Source: an uncultured Bacilli bacterium (lineage in GTDB: Bacteria > Bacillota_I > Bacilli_A > RF39 > UBA660). Taken from it: a stretch of 6,885 nucleotides of DNA. The stretch's first letter is position 1, and each line of letters starts with the position of its first letter. Positions 1 to 6,643 of this stretch are shown here, piece after piece. A program made the translations under genes and the position numbers. The stretch covers positions 1 through 6,885 of the forward strand of contig CALVKC010000060.1 in the NCBI GenBank assembly GCA_944332505.1, in the 5' to 3' direction. The notes below the pieces were generated by a model. It worked only from the letters and a program-made list of their open reading frames with translations. It searched no databases and was not told the DNA's origin.

Positions 1-453
1 TTTGGCTGTGATAATGAAGTAGATAGATTAGAAGATAAAGTAGATTTATTAGAAGATAAAATTGATGCTTTGCTTGATCAAAACAATATAAATTCTTCTA
101 ATGATTCTGTTATTAATAATGGCGAGGGTACTACAACTGTTGATACTTCTAATATCGAAAATACTATTAAAGATTATGAAAATAAAGCTAATGATTTACT
201 TGATAGTATAAATAAATTAAGTACTCCAAGTAATAGAAGTGATGCTATTAATTTATTCTGGGAATGGAAAGTAGAAATAGAAAAATTGGATAATGAAATA
301 GATACTTATGAAGATGAATTAGAAAGAATGTATAGAAATAATACTTTATCTTATAATGATTTTAGAAATTATGATTATGACTTGGAAAGTATTGAAGATA
401 TTTTAGATAAAGCCGAAGATAAATTGGAATTTATAACTAATTATGATGACTAA
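1..453 (+). CDS. Acidic coiled-coil protein, probable lipoprotein (5' end cut off)
   Basis: The reading frame is open from base 1, so this is the last 150 codons of a longer gene; the TTG at 70 is internal, not the start. The third visible residue is Cys in the context F-G-C-D-N, which resembles the end of a lipobox. If so, Cys3 would be the lipid-anchored first residue of the mature protein, and only the signal peptide is missing. Residues 7-24 form a clean heptad pattern (V7, L10, V14, L17, I21, L24 at a/d positions, Asp/Glu/Lys elsewhere), a short coiled coil. A Ser/Asn/Thr-rich linker (about 28-50) follows. A second charged helical region (about 52-150) contains F-W-E-W and many Asp/Glu/Tyr residues. 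I do not recognise a family. The likely location is the outer face of the membrane, by inference from the lipobox only. It ends 80 bp before the next gene and is separated from it by a terminator. Confidence 0.7.
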   Translation, partial: FGCDNEVDRLEDKVDLLEDKIDALLDQNNINSSNDSVINNGEGTTTVDTSNIENTIKDYENKANDLLDSINKLSTPSNRSDAINLFWEWKVEIEKLDNEIDTYEDELERMYRNNTLSYNDFRNYDYDLESIEDILDKAEDKLEFITNYDD

Positions 454-475
454 ATAGCGTAAAGCTATTTTTTTT
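452..475 (+). terminator. Intrinsic terminator of the coiled-coil protein gene
   Basis: A 7-bp stem (452-458 AAATAGC with 464-470 GCTATTT) encloses a 5-base loop (GTAAA) and runs straight into further Ts to 475. The stem begins inside the TAA stop codon (451-453), so the hairpin forms immediately behind the terminating ribosome. The low GC content of the stem is normal for such an AT-rich genome. Confidence 0.8.
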
Positions 476-508
476 GGAAAAATTTAGCAAACAAATTTTC
501 GTATTTTG

Positions 509-517
509 TGTTATAAT
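509..517 (+). promoter_or_regulatory. Extended -10 promoter of the radical SAM operon
   Basis: TGTTATAAT is an exact match to the extended -10 form TG-N-TATAAT, with TATAAT at 512-517. No convincing -35 hexamer lies 16-18 bp upstream; the best near-match, TTAGCA at 484-489, is 22 bp away. The extended -10 would compensate. Transcription would begin at about 524, leaving a leader of only about 10 nt before the chosen ATG at 534. Confidence 0.65.
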
Positions 518-523
518 ATTAAT

Positions 524-528
524 GGTGA
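524..528 (+). promoter_or_regulatory. Ribosome binding site deciding the start of the radical SAM gene
   Basis: GGTGA sits 5 nt before ATG 534. The other in-frame candidates fit less well. TTG 474 lies within the terminator T-run, ATG 522 overlaps this site, and ATG 543 has no purine-rich site before it. The predicted transcription start also lies at about 524, which excludes TTG 474. Confidence 0.65.
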
Positions 529-533
529 TATTT

Positions 534-1727
534 ATGACATTGATGGAAAAGTTAACTATATTAGCTGATAGCGCTAAGTATGATGCTTCTTGTTCTTCTA
601 GTGGTAGTAAAAGAAAAAATAATAATGGTTTAGGTAATGCTGCCTTTGGGGGTATATGTCACTCTTTTGCAAATGACGGAAGATGTATTTCGCTTTTAAA
701 AATATTAATGACTAATTGTTGTATGTATGATTGTAAATATTGTATTAATAGAAGAAGTAATAATGTTGCTAGAGCAATCTTTACGCCAGAAGAAATTTGT
801 GAAATAACGATAAATTTTTATAAAAGAAATTATATTGAAGGATTATTTTTGAGTTCTGCTATTATTAAAAATCCTGATTATACAATGGAAAAATTAATTG
901 AAACGATATATCTTCTTAGAAATAAATATAAGTTTAATGGTTATATTCATGCTAAAGCAATTCCTGGTGCTAGTGAATATTTAATTAAAAAATTGGGTAG
1001 TTTAGTTGATAGATTAAGTACAAATATTGAACTTCCTACTGATGATAGTTTAAAAATGCTTGCTCCAGATAAAAAAAGTAATGAAATTTCTAATAGCATG
1101 CTTACTATTAGAAATAATATTAGTTCAAAATTTGCTCCAGCTGGTAGTAGTACTCAAATGATAATTGGGGCTACTAAAGATAGTGATTATACAATTATGA
1201 AAAAAAGTAACGATATGTATCATACTTATCATTTAAAAAGAGTTTTTTATTCGGCATATGTACCAATTAATAAAGATAAATTGTTGCCATCGATAAGTAT
1301 GCCTCCCCTACTTCGGGAAAATCGTCTTTACCAAGCAGATTGGCTTCTTAGGTATTATAAGTTTAAAGTTGATGAACTCTTTGATAATAATACTAGTTTT
1401 AATTATTTGGTGGACCCTAAAACTGATTGGGCTTTAAGACATTTAGAATACTTTCCTAAAGAAATTAATAAAGCAACTTATAATGAATTAATAAGAATAC
1501 CTGGAATTGGGTTAAAATCCGCAAAAAAAATAATTAGTGCTAGAAAAGTCTTTACTATAGATTTTAAAGATTTAACTAAAATGGGAATAAGTATTAAAAA
1601 GGCTAAGTATTTTATTACTTGTAATAATAAATTTTATAATAATTTAAATTACCTAAATAAAGAATTAATCGCTATTAATTTAATTAGTAATAAAAATAAT
1701 AATGTTCAGTTGAGTTTGTTTGATTAA
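534..1727 (+). CDS. Radical SAM protein, putative DNA repair/modification enzyme (rSAM_link_UDG type)
   Basis: The product is 397 residues long from ATG 534, close to the roughly 400 usual for this family. The radical SAM 4Fe-4S motif CxxxCxxC is C63-MYD-C67-KY-C70. Family-like blocks surround it: Y16-D-A-S-C-S-S-S-G near the N-terminus, G40-I-C-H-S, G49-R-C-I-S-L-L-K, then F-T-P-E-E-I and N-Y-I-E-G-L-F-L-S-S. A conserved P-P-L-L-R-E-N-R-L-Y-Q-A-D-W block lies at about 256-269. Near the C-terminus is a helix-hairpin-helix DNA-binding motif (I322-P-G-I-G and the following helix), and the chain ends in QLSLF-D, a match to the beta-clamp binding consensus. Members of this family are known to be paired with a DUF4130 protein, sometimes fused to a uracil-DNA glycosylase-like domain, and that partner follows here with overlapping ends. 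The reaction and substrate are unknown; DNA repair or base modification is inferred. Extra cysteines (C20, C42, C51, C62) lie close to the cluster. Confidence 0.9.
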   Translation: MTLMEKLTILADSAKYDASCSSSGSKRKNNNGLGNAAFGGICHSFANDGRCISLLKILMTNCCMYDCKYCINRRSNNVARAIFTPEEICEITINFYKRNYIEGLFLSSAIIKNPDYTMEKLIETIYLLRNKYKFNGYIHAKAIPGASEYLIKKLGSLVDRLSTNIELPTDDSLKMLAPDKKSNEISNSMLTIRNNISSKFAPAGSSTQMIIGATKDSDYTIMKKSNDMYHTYHLKRVFYSAYVPINKDKLLPSISMPPLLRENRLYQADWLLRYYKFKVDELFDNNTSFNYLVDPKTDWALRHLEYFPKEINKATYNELIRIPGIGLKSAKKIISARKVFTIDFKDLTKMGISIKKAKYFITCNNKFYNNLNYLNKELIAINLISNKNNNVQLSLFD

Positions 1728-2449
1728 TGAATTATGTTATTTTATATGATGGTAGTTTAAATAATTTATTAGCAACTATTAAATACTTATTTAAAGAAAA
1801 AATAAAACCAATAAATATTGTAGATGAAAACTTGTATGTACCTAACCTTTTAGATTATTCATTAAAACCCAATATTAATGATGATTTATTAGAAATTAAT
1901 AATAAATCAGTTTTTAAAATTATTTATTATGTTTATTTAAGTAATTATGAGAAAAAAGAATTATTAATATATTATTTTTTGTTAAATTATTACATTTATA
2001 AAAATAATATTTTTAATTATCGTAATTTATCTTGTGTTAATAAAGCAATTGAAATAGAACATAAAGTATCTAGAGAAAGTCATTTGTTAAAAGGTTTTAT
2101 TAGATTTAAGTTAATTAATGATAAGTTTTTGTATACTAAAATAAATCCCGACAACAATATTATTGAATTATTATCTATTCATTTTGCTAAAAGATTAAAA
2201 AATGAATATTGGATTATTGAAGATGCTAGTCATAATATTGTTAGTATTTATGATAAAAAGAAATATTATCTTATTGATAAAAATGATATTGAAATAAATT
2301 TTGATGATAATGATGTTTATTGGGGAGATTTGTGGAAACAGTTTTTTAAAACTATTGCTATTAAAGAAAGAGAAAATAGAAGATGTCAAATGAATTTTAT
2401 GCCTAAAAAATATTGGAAAAATATGTTAGAAATGGATGATGAGTTATGA
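1727..2449 (+). CDS. DUF4130-family partner of the radical SAM protein, probable DNA metabolism protein
   Basis: The 240-residue product matches the DUF4130 / SAM-linked family from remembered motifs. These are an N-terminal V-I-L-Y-D-G-S (4-10), the central V-S-R-E-S-H-L-L-K-G-F-I-R-F (about 114-127), I-H-F-A-K-R (151-156), and the diagnostic C-terminal stretch W-G-D-L-W-K-Q-F-F (199-207) followed by Q-M-N-F-M-P-K-K-Y-W-K-N-M (221-233). The protein is soluble, with no signal peptide. Its ATG shares one base with the TAA of the radical SAM gene (TAATG), so translation is probably coupled and the two proteins are made together. In some other lineages this domain is fused to a uracil-DNA glycosylase-like domain; this protein ends at 240 residues with no room for one. 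The molecular function is not established. It ends in TGA, which supports use of the standard code. Confidence 0.88.
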   Translation: MNYVILYDGSLNNLLATIKYLFKEKIKPINIVDENLYVPNLLDYSLKPNINDDLLEINNKSVFKIIYYVYLSNYEKKELLIYYFLLNYYIYKNNIFNYRNLSCVNKAIEIEHKVSRESHLLKGFIRFKLINDKFLYTKINPDNNIIELLSIHFAKRLKNEYWIIEDASHNIVSIYDKKKYYLIDKNDIEINFDDNDVYWGDLWKQFFKTIAIKERENRRCQMNFMPKKYWKNMLEMDDEL

Positions 2450-3972
2450 AAAAAATTATAAAAAGTGAAGAATTATATAAATATTTAGAAGAAAGTGTAA
2501 AACTAATCGGAGATGCTGTTAAAACTACTATTGGACCAAGTGGCTCTAATGTTATTATAAATGATGCTTCGTTATCTCCATTTATAACTAATGATGGAGT
2601 TACTATTGCAAATGCAGTTGATTCAGATGACCTAGTTATAAGTGCTATATTATCAATTATTAAAGAAGCTTCTTTAAAAACTAATAATAATGTTGGTGAT
2701 GGTACTACTACAACTATATGCTTGCTAGAAAGTATTTTTCTTAATGGATTGGAAGTTATTAAAAAAGGGTATGATCCTATTAAATTAAAAAATGAATTAC
2801 AAAAAGTTATTGATAATGTTGTTTTAATGCTAGATGATTTAACTATTAATACAACTGATGAACATCTAAAACTATTGGCAAGTATTTCAGCAAATGATGA
2901 AGAAATTGGTAACCTTATTACTGAATTTTATTTGAGTTTAAAAAAATGTAAAAATATAAAAATAATGGAAAATACTAAAGATAATAAGGATACTACAGAA
3001 ATTATGCCTGGATATTTTATTGATACTTCCTTGGCTTCACCATATTTTTTAAAAAATAAACAAAGTATAACTATTAATAACCCTAATTTAGTTATATTTG
3101 ATACCCCAGTTATTGATATAGATGTACTAGATAATTATATAAATGATTCTTTAAATAAAAATGAATGTTTATTTGTTTTAGCAGATAGTTATAGTGATAC
3201 CGTTATTAATGAGGCTCTTGCACTAAATTATGAAAAAGAAAATATTATTCTTTTAAATAATTATGAATATGGTGTTAAAAAATTTAGTATAATTGACGAT
3301 TTGATATCTTTGTTAAATACTAATAATAATTATGGTAAGTTAGAAAAAATTATTATTGATAATAATACTACTACATTTATTCAATCTAAATCATCAAAAA
3401 TTATGGAAAGAATTGAAAAATTAAAAGAAGAAATTAAAAATGAGGAAAAAGAATATGAGTTAGAAATATTAAAAGATAGATTAAGCAAACTTGAAAATAA
3501 TTATGGAATAATTTATGTTGGGGGTAATACTAGTATCGAAAGAAGAGAAAGGAAAATGCGTTTTGAAGATGCTTTAAATGCTTTGTATTCTGCTGATGAT
3601 GGTGTTTTATTAGGGGGTGGTATTCCTTTACTATATATTGGTAATAGTTTATCTATTAATAATGAAGCAAATAATATTATTAGTAAATCTTTGTTAACCC
3701 CATTTAAACAAATATTAATTAATAATGGAGAAAATTATGAAAATATTTTGGAATATATAAAAAATAATAATTATAATGTTGTTTATAATGTTAAAAAGAA
3801 AGTTTTTGAAAATAAAACTAATACTACTGTTATTGATAGTAAAAATGTTTTAAAAGAAGCAATAATTAATGCTAATTCAATTGCTAGTTTATTACTTACT
3901 ACTACTCATTTAATTATTAATGAGCAAAATAAAACCATTAATAACTCTATTAATGATTTTAATGAATTTTAA
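2446..3972 (+). CDS. Divergent GroEL-type (group I) chaperonin paralogue
   Basis: The 508-residue product aligns with GroEL from end to end. ATP-site elements are kept: T28-I-G-P-S-G, N49-D-G-V-T (E. coli D52 is D50 here), V83-G-D-G-T-T-T (D87 is D85), F-E-D-A-L (catalytic D398 is D375), G390-G-G, and V-I-D-S-K-N-V (D495 is D464). The apical domain keeps S198-P-Y-F, but its two substrate-binding helices (about 224-238 and 250-262) look unusually polar. About 15 residues are missing around 289-297, where GroEL has the G-G-T-V-I-S region. The C-terminus is a short Asn-rich tail, not the GGM repeat, and A481 of the adenine pocket is replaced by Lys450. No groES is adjacent. The ATG overlaps the preceding stop by 4 bases (ATGA), so it is the third gene of the radical SAM operon. 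A main GroEL is expected elsewhere in the genome; this copy is likely specialised. ATP hydrolysis and ring assembly are inferred. Confidence 0.85.
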   Translation: MKKIIKSEELYKYLEESVKLIGDAVKTTIGPSGSNVIINDASLSPFITNDGVTIANAVDSDDLVISAILSIIKEASLKTNNNVGDGTTTTICLLESIFLNGLEVIKKGYDPIKLKNELQKVIDNVVLMLDDLTINTTDEHLKLLASISANDEEIGNLITEFYLSLKKCKNIKIMENTKDNKDTTEIMPGYFIDTSLASPYFLKNKQSITINNPNLVIFDTPVIDIDVLDNYINDSLNKNECLFVLADSYSDTVINEALALNYEKENIILLNNYEYGVKKFSIIDDLISLLNTNNNYGKLEKIIIDNNTTTFIQSKSSKIMERIEKLKEEIKNEEKEYELEILKDRLSKLENNYGIIYVGGNTSIERRERKMRFEDALNALYSADDGVLLGGGIPLLYIGNSLSINNEANNIISKSLLTPFKQILINNGENYENILEYIKNNNYNVVYNVKKKVFENKTNTTVIDSKNVLKEAIINANSIASLLLTTTHLIINEQNKTINNSINDFNEF

Positions 3973-4889
3973 TCTGTATCGTTTAGATCCACTCCTTCAG
4001 CAGTTATTAAATCTGCAAAAGTAGTTTTGAATCTTTCTATTTCTTTTTTCTTAGCATCTTCATATATGTTTTTAGCATTGCAAACTGCTTTATAAAAATG
4101 TTTAATTGTTACAATTTTTTGATTATCATAGAGGGCATAGGTAAAAGCATTAGCAACAATAGTTAAACATATATCGGGATACCTACTTGCAACTTCATAT
4201 ACTCTTTTGTATTCATCAGTCATTTCAACTATAAAAGCCATTATCTTTTCTGTAACAAATGGTTGATAATTAAGTTTTACTCCAATTTGTTTTTCTAATT
4301 TAGGTATTGTTCCCATTAATATTTTTACTACTGTTGGTTTGTCCGCTTCTAAAACATCAATTTTTTGAAATCTTCTTAAAAAAGCTCTATCTCTAAGAAT
4401 GTATTGTTCATATTCTTCTGTGGTTGTGGCTCCAATCATTTTAATTGTACCACGGTCTAAACCAGCTTTTAACATGTTTGCAAAATCTAGTCCACCAGAT
4501 TTATTAACTAATAAGTGAGTTTCATCTATAAATATAATAGTGTTTATTCTTTCCCCAAGTTCTCTTACTAATAAGTCAATTCTATTTTCTATTTGGCCTT
4601 CACTGTTGGTTGAACCAATTAAACTTGTAATGTTTACCTTAATTAATGCCCAACCTTTTAGGGCATCTGGTATCATTCCTCTTTGAATACGATATGCTAA
4701 TCCTTCAACTATGGCTGTTTTACCTATACCTGGTTTACCTACTAATAAGGCACTTTTTTCTGGAGTTAATAGTGTTAATATTACTTGTTTGATTTCTTCA
4801 TCTCTAGCAATGGCTGGGTCTGTTATATATTCCTTTGCAGTTAAATCAACACCATATCTTTCTAACATGCTTATTTTTTCTTCATTCAT
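3969..4889 (-). CDS. Stand-alone AAA+ ATPase resembling the first ATPase domain (D1) of ClpB/ClpC
   Basis: The 306-residue product starts with L9-E-R-Y-G-V-D-L-T and D24-P-A-I-A-R-D-E-E-I, the lead-in to the D1 ring of ClpA/B/C. Walker A is G51-K-P-G-I-G-K-T, Walker B is I118-I-F-I-D-E, sensor 1 lies in I-G-A-T-T-T-E-E-Y (152-160), and the paired arginine-finger positions are R172-R173 in F-L-R-R-F-Q. An all-helical lid extends to about 275, followed by a charged helical tail (about 276-306). ATP binding and hydrolysis and ring formation are therefore likely. The N-domain, middle domain, second AAA+ ring and ClpP-docking loop of full Clp proteins (about 700-860 residues) are all absent. The pore-loop segment reads S-T-N-S-E-G where ClpB has A-K-Y-R-G, so the aromatic substrate-gripping residue is missing. 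It is the last gene of a three-gene minus-strand operon, starting 2 nt after the glycosyltransferase stop. Its partner or substrate is unknown. Confidence 0.87.
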   Translation of the reverse strand: MNEEKISMLERYGVDLTAKEYITDPAIARDEEIKQVILTLLTPEKSALLVGKPGIGKTAIVEGLAYRIQRGMIPDALKGWALIKVNITSLIGSTNSEGQIENRIDLLVRELGERINTIIFIDETHLLVNKSGGLDFANMLKAGLDRGTIKMIGATTTEEYEQYILRDRAFLRRFQKIDVLEADKPTVVKILMGTIPKLEKQIGVKLNYQPFVTEKIMAFIVEMTDEYKRVYEVASRYPDICLTIVANAFTYALYDNQKIVTIKHFYKAVCNAKNIYEDAKKKEIERFKTTFADLITAEGVDLNDTD

Positions 4890-4891
4890 TA

Positions 4892-5977
4892 TTAATCACT
4901 CCCATATTTTTCTTTAACATATTTTACTAAATCAGCTGCACTATTTTTATTAATGTATTTTTTTTGATTTTCTATTATTAAATTTTGAAGATTGACATCA
5001 TTTAATAAACGATTTATTTCTGTTACTAAATTGTTAACATTATTTACTCTAATGCTCATATAATTACTTGCAAAAAAAGTGGCATTGTAATCTTCTACTC
5101 CAGGAATAGGATTTATATGAATTAATGGCTTGTTTATTGCTGCAACTTCAGTTGTTGTTAATCCTCCTGGTTTGCTTATTACTATCTTGCTTGATTTTAT
5201 AAGTTCATTCATGTTGTTAACAAATCCTCTTACTATTAAATTAGGGTTTGTTATTTGACTTAATTCATTTTTTAAAGTTTCATTATTTCCACAGACAACA
5301 AGTACATATACATTGTTTATTTGGGCTAAAATATTTAATACCACTTCTTTTATGTTGCCAAAACCCATACTTCCTGATGCTATTAATATTATGTCTTTAT
5401 CTTTTGGCAATTCTTTACACTCTGTAGCATTAATAAAATTTGTTGATACCGGTATACCTATTGGTAATAGCGTTTCTTCTTTAAATCCTTTTTTTATAAA
5501 TTCTTGTTTTAATAATACACTTGGTATTACAAATGCATCAGGATTGGTTTCTTCCCAAAAAGGTATACATTCATAATCAGTTGCTACATTTATAAAATGT
5601 ATTGGTTCTTCTTTTTTTAATTTTGTAAGTGCTAAGCAAGGAAATAGATGAGTTCCTATCGCTAAAGTGTAATTGTTTTCTTTTAAATAATTCTTTAATT
5701 TGTCTTTAACTAACATATTTAGTCCATATACAGGACTTGGTATATTTGTTTTACTATATAATTCTCCAAGTTTGTATACCCCACCAAAGATACTTCCCTT
5801 CCCTTTGGTTGTATCTAAATATAGTTTTTCAGCCATTCCCGATGCTTTGTCATTAACTAATTCAAAATAGTCTTTGACATCACACTCAATACCATTTAAA
5901 ATAAATTCTTCTTTTATGTATTTGGCACAAGCATTGTGTCCACCACCTGTACTACATGTAAAAACTACTATTTTCAT
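4892..5977 (-). CDS. Processive diacylglycerol glycosyltransferase, MGDG synthase/UgtP type (GT28)
   Basis: The 361-residue product has the two-domain GT-B layout of MGDG synthase and UgtP/YpfP enzymes. The N-terminal acceptor domain begins with T7-C-S-T-G-G-G-H and includes T109-H-L-F-P and T133-D-Y-E-C-I-P-F-W. The linker G174-I-P-V is followed by the C-terminal nucleotide-sugar domain, with a glycine-rich loop S201-G-S-M-G-F-G, R250-G-F-V-N-N-M, the signature S268-K-P-G-G-L-T-T-T-E, and N289[10 protein letters not shown]. Family enzymes move glucose or galactose from a UDP-sugar to diacylglycerol at the inner membrane face, making glycolipids that stabilise the membrane or anchor lipoteichoic acid. 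The exact sugar and number of additions cannot be read from the sequence. The length is close to the usual 370-400. It starts 2 nt after the stop of the PF06541 membrane protein gene and is followed 2 nt later by the AAA+ gene. A related but less likely alternative is a MurG-like transferase. Confidence 0.88.
   Translation of the reverse strand: MKIVVFTCSTGGGHNACAKYIKEEFILNGIECDVKDYFELVNDKASGMAEKLYLDTTKGKGSIFGGVYKLGELYSKTNIPSPVYGLNMLVKDKLKNYLKENNYTLAIGTHLFPCLALTKLKKEEPIHFINVATDYECIPFWEETNPDAFVIPSVLLKQEFIKKGFKEETLLPIGIPVSTNFINATECKELPKDKDIILIASGSMGFGNIKEVVLNILAQINNVYVLVVCGNNETLKNELSQITNPNLIVRGFVNNMNELIKSSKIVISKPGGLTTTEVAAINKPLIHINPIPGVEDYNATFFASNYMSIRVNNVNNLVTEINRLLNDVNLQNLIIENQKKYINKNSAADLVKYVKEKYGSD
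4897..4903 (-). promoter_or_regulatory. Ribosome binding site of the AAA+ ATPase gene
   Basis: GGGAGTG on the minus strand ends 7 nt before ATG 4889. It is embedded in the last codons of the glycosyltransferase gene (Y-G-S-D), consistent with a shared transcript and coupled translation. Confidence 0.7.
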
Positions 5978-5979
5978 TT

Positions 5980-6624
5980 TTATTCACCCCAATTATTGTT
6001 AAACATATTTTGTAAATACTCTTTATTAAATGTTTTATCTAATAATTCTTCAAATTGATTGCTTGGTGGAATACCCTTGTTTTCTGCTCGTGACCTTTGC
6101 AAAGCTGCTCCAGTTAGTATACCATCAAATACTAAAAAAACTATTAAAACATAAGCAATCTTTTTACCAAGATTATAATCCATTTTCTTAATAAATTTTA
6201 ATAAATTTTCTAAAATTAATTTTGCCCATACTACCGCTAATAAACCCCAACAAATAGAATATAAAAGGCTTACTCGACCATTTAAATTCCAAAATTTAGA
6301 TGAATAGTTCCAGGCTGTAAAACCCAAAGTTAGTTCCATACCAAAACTCATTATGTATTCAAGTATTGTTCCACTAATAAATCCTATTAAAAATAACTTT
6401 AATAAATTATCTTTTCTTCTTTTATATAGTAAAAAAGTTAAAATTATCGCTCCAAGACCATATGCCATTCCAAAAGGTCCAATCACCACAGATGAGTGAT
6501 TTATTAAAACTCCTTTTTTAAAAAATGTCCATAGTCCTTCTATAAAATAACCTAATACTGATGCTATTATAAATATCCAAAATATATTATAAATATTCTT
6601 TACTTCTCTTTCGATATCTTTCAT
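5980..6624 (-). CDS. PF06541-family membrane protein (putative ABC transporter permease, CmpB-like)
   Basis: The 214-residue product has five predicted membrane helices at about 14-34, 46-67, 74-96, 117-143 and 155-175. PF06541-type motifs are present: G25-Y-F-I-E in helix 1, I48-G-P-F-G-M-A-Y-G-L-G-A in helix 2, E89-Y in helix 3, W105-N-Y-S followed by N115-G-R-V-S-L and W126-G-L-L before and in helix 4, and D167-G-I-L in helix 5. The C-terminal tail contains G184-I-P-P-S-N-Q-F-E-E-L-L-D, also typical of the family. Databases call the family a putative ABC transporter permease, but no ATPase or binding protein is nearby, so a transport role is not supported here. It is the first gene of a three-gene minus-strand operon with a glycolipid glycosyltransferase, which hints at an envelope role. 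ATG 6624 follows AAGGA (6633-6637) with an 8-nt gap. Confidence 0.85.
   Translation of the reverse strand: MKDIEREVKNIYNIFWIFIIASVLGYFIEGLWTFFKKGVLINHSSVVIGPFGMAYGLGAIILTFLLYKRRKDNLLKLFLIGFISGTILEYIMSFGMELTLGFTAWNYSSKFWNLNGRVSLLYSICWGLLAVVWAKLILENLLKFIKKMDYNLGKKIAYVLIVFLVFDGILTGAALQRSRAENKGIPPSNQFEELLDKTFNKEYLQNMFNNNWGE
5984..5990 (-). promoter_or_regulatory. Ribosome binding site of the glycosyltransferase gene
   Basis: GGGGTGA on the minus strand, 6 nt before ATG 5977, lies within the final codons (W-G-E) of the upstream membrane protein gene. Overlap of this site with the upstream coding end fits translational coupling. Confidence 0.7.
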
Positions 6625-6632
6625 TATAACAT

Positions 6633-6637
6633 TCCTT
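6633..6637 (-). promoter_or_regulatory. Ribosome binding site of the PF06541 gene
   Basis: AAGGA (within AAAAGGAA) on the minus strand is 8 nt before ATG 6624. It lies almost at the predicted transcript 5' end (about 6637), so the leader would consist of little more than this site. Confidence 0.65.
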
Positions 6638-6643
6638 TTATTA

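Noticed and set aside
474..533. A longer N-terminus for the radical SAM protein starting at TTG 474, which would add a hydrophobic, membrane-helix-like segment
   Set aside because: TTG 474 lies in the T-run of the upstream terminator, and the added codons cover the extended -10 promoter. The family normally begins near the block now at the N-terminus, and ATG 534 has a good ribosome site.
1523..1530. A run of eight As in the helix-hairpin-helix region of the radical SAM gene as a programmed slippage site
   Set aside because: Such runs are frequent at this base composition and encode ordinary Lys-Lys here. There is no stimulatory structure or meaningful alternative frame.
2195..2389. A 64-codon minus-strand open frame opposite the DUF4130 gene
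   Set aside because: It is an Ile/Asn/Phe-rich shadow of an AT-rich coding strand, with no ribosome site or recognisable features.
4003..4040. Small hairpins (GCAG/CTGC and CAAAA/TTTTG) as a terminator for the chaperonin gene
   Set aside because: Stems of 4-5 bp inside the opposing coding sequence with no T-run behind them are too weak to call.
4711..4917. A 68-codon plus-strand open frame opposite the Walker A region of the AAA+ gene
   Set aside because: It is antisense to a strongly conserved coding sequence, has no plausible family or upstream site, and spans the junction with the next gene.
5313..5576. An 87-codon plus-strand open frame inside the glycosyltransferase gene
   Set aside because: It is a reverse-strand shadow of the nucleotide-sugar domain with no independent coding evidence.
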